NCBI GenBank assembly: GCA_031285485.1
Contig: JAITWC010000117.1
Coordinates: 1-12,106 of the forward strand
DNA from: Alistipes sp.
GTDB taxonomy: Bacteria > Bacteroidota > Bacteroidia > Bacteroidales > Rikenellaceae
Length of the DNA stretch: 12,106 bases
Reading direction: 5' to 3'
Each line of letters opens with the position of its first letter. Position 1 is the stretch's first letter. The position numbers and the translations under genes are program-made. The notes beneath the pieces are model-generated. The model worked only from the letters and a program-made list of their open reading frames with translations, searched no databases and was not told where the DNA came from. Below are positions 1-4,751 of the stretch, in pieces.

Positions 1-2357
1 TCGCGGATGCCGATCATCAGCGCGTTGTCGATAAACTCCTCGACAGATTCTATCGCCTCGCCCGGACGCTCACCGCGCACGTCGAGCCGCGGCGAGAATT
101 GCAGACGGCGTTCGACTACCGCCTTATCGACCACCGTTCGCGGCGCGGTGGGGCGCGTGGCGGCTTTGTACTCGCCCGCAGAGATCAACTCCAGACGTTT
201 CGTCTCGACGGTCGAAAGTATCTGCCCGAAAGCCACGGTAGCTTTCACACCCTTCACAGCGGTCACCTCACCCACCGTGTCCTGCCCTTTGATGCGCACT
301 TTCGATCCGGCGGCGATAGTCGCGGGCTTTGGCGGCGGTGGGGCGGCTTGGGTTACCGCTTCCTGCTTTTTCTTTTCGGCTTTTCGCTTTTCGCGGTTTT
401 GTTGGCGGCGTAAAATCCGCTCCATCTCCGCATCAGCGGCAACGGCCGCGGCGGATTTATTTTCAGTTTCGATCGCATCGATAGTTTCCCGAAAGTCGTC
501 TATCTCCCGACGGGCCAGACGTGTCAGTTCTTTTTCGGCCTGCGACTCGCGGATCACCTTTATCGTGTTCTCGATCTGTTTGTTCGCCTCGGCCACGAGC
601 GCTTTCGCCTCGGCACGGGCGGTGGTCATGATCTCGGTGCGCTGGCTCTTGATGGCGGCCAGGCGCGTGGCATAGTCGGCCTCCAACTCCTCGACGCGCC
701 GGTCGGTCAGGCGAATCTTTTCACGCTTGGTCTCCCAGTATCGGCGGTCGCGGGCAATCTCGCGCAACTGCCGTTCGAGGTTGATGTGGTCGGTGCCTGC
801 TTTGTCGGCCGCGGCGCGGATGATCTCGTCCGGAAGGCCTATTTTGCGCGCGATCTCTACCGCGAACGAACTGCCCGGCTCGCCGCGCACAAGGCGGAAT
901 TGAGGACGGATGGCCGCGACGTCGAAAGCCATAGCGCCGTTGACAACTCCGGAGTGGTTCGACGCGAAGTATTTTATATTGGAGTAGTGGGTGGTTACGA
1001 CCCCATAGGTGCCTGTCTTCACAAAACGCTCCAGCACGCTCTCGGCTATCGCGCCGCCGATGACCGGTTCGGTGCCGGTGCCGAACTCATCTATGAACAC
1101 CATCGAGCGGTTGTCGGCCCCCGAGAGCATGGCTTTCATGTTGAGCAAGTGGGAGCTGTATGTCGACAGATCGCTCTCTATGCTCTGCTCGTCGCCGATG
1201 TCTATGAAAAGGCTCCGAAAGATCGGCATCTCCGAGTTTTCGAGAACCGGCACAGGGAATCCGCACTGGAACATGTATTGCAACAGCGCCACGGTCTTCA
1301 GGCACACCGATTTCCCACCGGCGTTGGGGCCGGATATCACCATGATGCGCTCGGCAGGAGACAGAGCGAGATCAAGAGGCACGAGTTCCTTTTTTTCGCG
1401 GGCCAGCGTCTGTGCGAGCAGCGGATGGCGCGCCCCTCGCAGCATAAGTCGTCCGTCGTCGGAGACGATCGGTCTCACCGCTCCGTTTGCCGCCGCCCAT
1501 CGCGCCTTGGCTCGGATAAAGTCTACCTCGCACAGGTAACGTCCCGCGGCGGCGATGCCGTCGCACTCTGGGCGGATGCTCTCGGTGAACGAGGTGAGGA
1601 TGCGAATGGTCTCGCGACGTTCGGCGTACTCCAACTCCTTGAGTTCGTTGTTGATCTCGACTATCTCCACCGGCTCGATGTAGAACGTGCGGCCGCTGGC
1701 GCTCTCGTCGTGTATAAATCCGGGGAGTTTCTTCTTGTTGCCCGCCGCCACCGGGATCACCGTCCGGCCGTCCCTCACGCTCAGGCCGGCGTCCGCATCG
1801 ACTATCCCGGCGCTCTGGGCCTGGGCCAGGATCCTCTGCATGCGTTTTGCCACGTCGCCCTCCCGCGAGCGGATCGTGCGGCGGATCTCGTACAGTTCAG
1901 GCGAGGCGCTATCCTTCAGGCCGCCGGTGCGGTCGACCAGTGCGTCGATGTGGCCGGTGATGGCGGGGTAGCTGTCGATACCCGCTCCGAGTGCGTGCAG
2001 CAGCGGATATGCCCGGGCGTCGCGCGACCCGATATATGTCAGCACTTCGGCCACCGAGCTCAGTGCGTGGTGCAGGGTGCGCAGTTCGTCGACTTCGAGA
2101 AATGTTCCTTCTATGCGTGCCTTGGCCGTCAGGGTGGCCGTGTCGACGAACTCCCCGCCGGGAAATCCGCCCTCCATCGTGATCAGCAGGCGCAGTTCGT
2201 CGGCAAGGCCCAAACGCCGTTCCAGGTCCGGGGCCGAGGCGGTGAACGTCTCGGTGTCGACCATCCCGCGCGCCGCGGCGGTGGAACACATCTCCGCCAC
2301 CTGCCTCCGCACCCGGTCGAACCCGGTCTTTTCCTCGAAATTCGCGGGATATATCAT
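1..2357 (-). CDS. mutS2: MutS2 family ATPase / Smr endonuclease, C-terminus cut by the window edge
   Basis: The start is an ATG at 2357, overlapping the mlaD stop as ATGA, so translation is probably coupled; 785 codons are visible and the frame runs off the left edge. Residues 1 to about 320 are the MutS-like core and clamp region. The ABC-type ATPase follows, with Walker A GPNAGGKS at 343-350 and the Walker B/signature SMVFIDEFGTGTEP from 418. A long charged coiled coil follows, then a Lys/Glu-rich stretch, a PPPP linker near 672-676, a KOW-like segment (about 680-722), and the first strands of an Smr domain (LDVRGER at 758-764). There is no N-terminal mismatch-recognition domain, which separates it from MutS. 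MutS2 proteins are known for anti-recombination and, in Bacillus, for rescue of collided ribosomes; which applies here is not visible. Only the last Smr residues, including the usual HGxG motif, are missing. Confidence 0.95.
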   Translation of the reverse strand, partial: MIYPANFEEKTGFDRVRRQVAEMCSTAAARGMVDTETFTASAPDLERRLGLADELRLLITMEGGFPGGEFVDTATLTAKARIEGTFLEVDELRTLHHALSSVAEVLTYIGSRDARAYPLLHALGAGIDSYPAITGHIDALVDRTGGLKDSASPELYEIRRTIRSREGDVAKRMQRILAQAQSAGIVDADAGLSVRDGRTVIPVAAGNKKKLPGFIHDESASGRTFYIEPVEIVEINNELKELEYAERRETIRILTSFTESIRPECDGIAAAGRYLCEVDFIRAKARWAAANGAVRPIVSDDGRLMLRGARHPLLAQTLAREKKELVPLDLALSPAERIMVISGPNAGGKSVCLKTVALLQYMFQCGFPVPVLENSEMPIFRSLFIDIGDEQSIESDLSTYSSHLLNMKAMLSGADNRSMVFIDEFGTGTEPVIGGAIAESVLERFVKTGTYGVVTTHYSNIKYFASNHSGVVNGAMAFDVAAIRPQFRLVRGEPGSSFAVEIARKIGLPDEIIRAAADKAGTDHINLERQLREIARDRRYWETKREKIRLTDRRVEELEADYATRLAAIKSQRTEIMTTARAEAKALVAEANKQIENTIKVIRESQAEKELTRLARREIDDFRETIDAIETENKSAAAVAADAEMERILRRQQNREKRKAEKKKQEAVTQAAPPPPKPATIAAGSKVRIKGQDTVGEVTAVKGVKATVAFGQILSTVETKRLELISAGEYKAATRPTAPRTVVDKAVVERRLQFSPRLDVRGERPGEAIESVEEFIDNALMIGIR

Positions 2358-3280
2358 CTGTTTTTCCTTCCGAAGAGCGAGAAGTGGACATAGCGCTTCG
2401 GGTTAGATTGCAAATCCTTGAGCAGCGTGGCGAGGTTACCCGTTGCTACGGTGAGGGAGTCATACAGTGCCGGGTCGCCGATCAGCCGTGCGGCCGTACC
2501 GTCGCCGTCGCTCACCGCCGCCAACACGCGGTTGAGGTTGGCAATGGTCGCTCCGAGCGAATCGACGGTGCCGCGCAGGTCCGCCCCGGCCAGCGAGCCG
2601 CTCATGCGGTCGAGGTTGCCCGCTATCGACTCGAAACGGTCGGTGTTGTCGCGCAGCATGGCCGTGAAACTCTCCAGGTCACCTATCATTGCGTCGATGC
2701 CCGCCCCCGACAGTTGGCCCGTGACGCTCTCCATGTTGTCGACTATTCCGGCGAGGGCGTCGGCATTGCGGTCGAGCAGGTTGCCGAGGGAGGTCGAGGT
2801 GGCCTCCAACGATTGCATCACCGATTTGGCCTCGGCCACAAGGTCTTCGAGGTTGGTGGAGGCGCTCTCGAAAAGCCCCGAGGCTATCTGCGCGGGGATC
2901 GTGGTCCCGCGCTCGAAGTAGCTGCCCGACGAGCCGAGCACAAGTTCGATCGCCTTGTCGCCCATCAGCCCGTTGGCGAACAGCACGAGGTGGGAGTCGC
3001 TCGGGATATCCACGTTTTTCTTGATGCCCACCTTCACCACAACCTTGTCGGGATGGTCGCCGTCGAGGTAGATGTCGGTCACCGACCCCACCTTCACGCC
3101 GCGCAGCAGCACCGGGGCCGCGGTTTGCAGGCCGTTGGTCTGGTCGAACAGCGCGGAATAGAACCTGTCGCCGCTGAATATCTCTTTCCCCTTGAGGTAG
3201 TTCACCCCGAGGTAGAGGCACACCAGCATCACGACGGCGAACAGCCCTGTTTTTACTTCTCTGCCGAGTGTCAGTTTCAT
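2354..3280 (-). CDS. MCE/MlaD family lipid transport protein
   Basis: 308 residues from an ATG at 3280. I chose this start because MKLTLGREVKTG followed by one hydrophobic helix (about 11-28, ending in GVNYLKG) is the usual beginning of Bacteroidetes MlaD proteins. An in-frame ATG at 3328 would add 16 residues, and the frame stays open to 3628 through a repeat, but neither extension looks like family sequence. The MCE beta-barrel domain spans about 38-115. It is followed by a long Ser/Leu/Asp-rich helical region of heptad-like character, and the C-terminus carries NPKRYVHFSLFGRK, typical of the Bacteroidetes family. MlaD-type proteins are anchored in the inner membrane and form a hexameric lipid channel with an MlaE permease and MlaF ATPase; neither partner is in this window. 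It lies downstream of the amidase and overlaps mutS2 by 4 bases. Confidence 0.92.
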   Translation of the reverse strand: MKLTLGREVKTGLFAVVMLVCLYLGVNYLKGKEIFSGDRFYSALFDQTNGLQTAAPVLLRGVKVGSVTDIYLDGDHPDKVVVKVGIKKNVDIPSDSHLVLFANGLMGDKAIELVLGSSGSYFERGTTIPAQIASGLFESASTNLEDLVAEAKSVMQSLEATSTSLGNLLDRNADALAGIVDNMESVTGQLSGAGIDAMIGDLESFTAMLRDNTDRFESIAGNLDRMSGSLAGADLRGTVDSLGATIANLNRVLAAVSDGDGTAARLIGDPALYDSLTVATGNLATLLKDLQSNPKRYVHFSLFGRKNR

Positions 3281-3340
3281 ATTCTTTATTCCGGTTAATA
3301 TCCAAACGTGTCGGATGGTTGTTTTCATATAAATTGTGTC

Positions 3341-3355
3341 GCGGACAGTGTCCGC
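3341..3355. repeat. 15-bp perfect interrupted palindrome
   Basis: GCGGACA-G-TGTCCGC reads the same on both strands apart from its single central base. In RNA it can fold as a 6-bp GC-rich stem (GCGGAC/GTCCGC) with a three-base loop. It lies 61 bases upstream of the mlaD ATG. No T-run follows on either strand, so it does not look like an intrinsic terminator. It could be a protein-binding site or a stabilising 5' hairpin of the mlaD-mutS2 message; the sequence does not decide. Confidence 0.6.
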
Positions 3356-3411
3356 AGGCTCGAAAAACCCGATAAAATCGTTCGGTGAACACACTTTCCG
3401 CGGCGGCCGGC

Positions 3412-3515
3412 ACTTTCCCAACGTTGGGAAACCATCAAATCGATCGAAAAGGTACTTTCCCAATGTTGGGAAACCATCAAACCGGTCGGAAAGGTACTTT
3501 CCCAACGTTGGGATA
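3412..3515. repeat. Tandem palindromic repeat, 42-bp period, about 2.4 units
   Basis: Units begin at 3412, 3454 and 3496; the third stops after its palindrome. Units one and two differ at only four of 42 positions. Each contains a palindrome: a perfect 18-mer TTTCCCAACGTTGGGAAA at 3414-3431, the same with one central C-to-T change at 3456-3473, and a 14-bp core at 3500-3513. The connecting 24 bases hold smaller palindromes (ATCGAT/CGATCG in the first unit, ACCGGT in the second). Because the core is palindromic, both strands can read FPTLGN/FPTLGK-like peptides. This resembles a REP-type intergenic element; I believe similar peptides appear as spurious hypothetical proteins in Bacteroidales annotations, but this is from memory. 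Confidence 0.85.
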
Positions 3516-3648
3516 CCGAGACCCGCCGCGGTTCTCCCGCCGCACCGCGTCTTTCGTCGTCGGGTTCTCAAGTCTTGCCAAGGAACGTATCCCAATCTCC
3601 GCGGCGCCGGCCCTGCGCGGCCCCTCACCGCTCCCGGGATGCGGGAAC

Positions 3649-4683
3649 CTATTTCACGATGAACGCCTCACGGAACTTTGTGCGGTGTACTTCGACGAGT
3701 TTGGCCTGCGCTTCACTCTGAGTGTAAGGCCCGAGAGCGTATTTGAACCAGCCGTCGATCCGTCGTTCGACCACCTCGCCGCGGTAGGGGGCCCAACTGT
3801 TGTCGAGAACCGGAATGGCGCTGCGGGCCGCGGCCAACTGCACGTAGAACTCACGGACGACGGAGGGTGGGGGAGCGGCGGCCTCCCCGCCGCCAGCGGG
3901 CGGAGGAGTGGTGTTCCGCTCCCTGTATTCACGGAACGCGGCGTAGAGCGCCTCCGCTATCGCCTCCTTGCCACGGTCGGAAAAGAGATAGCGGCGGTCG
4001 GTGTCGTTCGATATGAAACCCATCTCGACCAGCACGCGCGGCATGGTGGGTTTCCACAGCACCGCGAACGGGCCCTGCTTTGCGCCGCGGTCGCGCAGAG
4101 GTGTGTCGGCGGCGAAACGCTTCTGGATCATGCGCGCGAATTCGAGGCTGCTCTCGAAGTGGGCGTACTGCATCATGCCCATGATGATCGACATCTCGGT
4201 GGACGACGGGTCGAACGCGGCGTAGGTCGTGGTGTAGTTGTCCTCGTAGCGCATCACCTCGTTCTCAAGTTTGGCCACGGCGAGGTTGTCGGCGCTCTTG
4301 TCCATCCCCATCACGTAGGTCTCCGATCCGTTGGGCGACGACGATCCGTTGGCGTTGGTGTGGATCGACAGGAACAGGTCGGCTCCGGCGCGGTTGGCGA
4401 AGTCGCCGCGGGCGGCCAGACCTACCGCGCGATCCTCGGTGCGGGTGTACAGCACGTCCACTCCCGAAAGGCGCTGCCGAATGAGCGAGCCCAGAGAGAG
4501 GGCGATCTCAAGATTGATGTCCTTCTCACGGTATCGTCCGCGCGTCGCGCCGGGGTCTTCGCCACCGTGGCCCGCGTCGATGACGAGTACGAAATTATTA
4601 CGCTGTCCGGCAGCCGTGCCACATATCGAAAACGCGGTAAACACCGTTAGCACCATAGGCAGGAGTGTGCGAGTGATATTCAT
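3649..4683 (-). CDS. N-acetylmuramoyl-L-alanine amidase (Amidase_3) with C-terminal SPOR-like domain
   Basis: 344 residues starting at ATG 4683. A signal peptide covers about residues 1-26 (hydrophobic core, then GTAAGQ). The Amidase_3 zinc hydrolase domain spans about 31-250. It carries VIDAGHGGEDPG with zinc ligand H39, the REKDINLE segment with ligand E53, SIHTNAN with H108, and LVEMGFISN with catalytic E220. A Pro/Gly/Ala linker (about 259-272) leads to a roughly 70-residue C-terminal module whose GWFKYALGPYTQSEA segment looks like a SPOR domain, which binds denuded septal glycan. The enzyme should cut the bond between N-acetylmuramic acid and the stem peptide in the periplasm, probably during daughter-cell separation. 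It is transcribed divergently from lptD, with its own -7 element at 4733-4726 and a leader of about 37 bases. Confidence 0.95.
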   Translation of the reverse strand: MNITRTLLPMVLTVFTAFSICGTAAGQRNNFVLVIDAGHGGEDPGATRGRYREKDINLEIALSLGSLIRQRLSGVDVLYTRTEDRAVGLAARGDFANRAGADLFLSIHTNANGSSSPNGSETYVMGMDKSADNLAVAKLENEVMRYEDNYTTTYAAFDPSSTEMSIIMGMMQYAHFESSLEFARMIQKRFAADTPLRDRGAKQGPFAVLWKPTMPRVLVEMGFISNDTDRRYLFSDRGKEAIAEALYAAFREYRERNTTPPPAGGGEAAAPPPSVVREFYVQLAAARSAIPVLDNSWAPYRGEVVERRIDGWFKYALGPYTQSEAQAKLVEVHRTKFREAFIVK

Positions 4684-4713
4684 TTCGTGTTAGGCTACTT
4701 GCGAAAAATGTTC

Positions 4714-4721
4714 TACTTTTG
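4714..4721 (+). promoter_or_regulatory. Predicted lptD promoter, -7 element TACTTTTG
   Basis: TACTTTTG matches the Bacteroidetes primary sigma factor -7 consensus TAnnTTTG exactly. Transcription would start near 4726-4728, 24-26 bases before the TTG at 4752. No convincing -33 TTTG occurs at the usual 19-21 base distance (about 4689-4694 reads GTTAGG), so the upstream element is weak or absent. It is the left half of a mirrored pair with 4726-4733. Confidence 0.6.
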
Positions 4722-4725
4722 CCAG

Positions 4726-4733
4726 CAAAATTA
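4726..4733 (-). promoter_or_regulatory. Predicted amidase promoter, -7 element TAATTTTG
   Basis: On the minus strand this reads TAATTTTG, a full match to TAnnTTTG. Transcription would begin near 4720 and run left into the amidase ATG at 4683. The expected -33 region falls inside the first lptD codons and shows no clear TTTG. Polymerase bound here and at 4714-4721 would occupy the same DNA. Confidence 0.55.
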
Positions 4734-4751
4734 ACGATTTATCCCGGAACA

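Larger units (their letters stand above)
3281..3648. other. 368-bp amidase-mlaD intergenic region with repeats
   Basis: This is the only long non-coding gap in the window. It contains the three-unit palindromic repeat (3412-3515), a 15-bp palindrome (3341-3355), and a GC-rich stretch next to the amidase stop. A 9-bp inverted copy of the repeat edge, TTGGGATAC at 3509-3517 against GTATCCCAA at 3587-3595, may be a decayed repeat fragment. I see no TAnnTTTG element for mlaD; the closest on the minus strand is CACGTTTG about 30 bases before its ATG. Long frames cross the region on both strands, but none resembles a known protein. Confidence 0.8.

Noticed and set aside
7..675. Serine-rich plus-strand frame at the left edge
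   Set aside because: Antisense of the mutS2 coiled coil and linker; no recognisable domain.
786..2393. Open frame of 535 codons on the plus strand
   Set aside because: It lies wholly opposite mutS2, whose ATPase and Smr motifs are clear; its protein resembles nothing and reflects GC-rich antisense codons.
3412..3515. Possible CRISPR array
   Set aside because: Only three units, the sequences between palindromes are nearly identical rather than unique, and no cas genes are present.
2354..3628. mlaD extended to 424 residues
   Set aside because: The additional 116 codons cross the repeat array and a GC-rich spacer and lack family similarity; MKLTLGREVKTG at 3280 is the expected N-terminus.
3385..4650. 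Open frame of 421 codons on the plus strand
   Set aside because: It runs from the repeat array into the antisense strand of the amidase; the amidase zinc motifs show which strand is coding.
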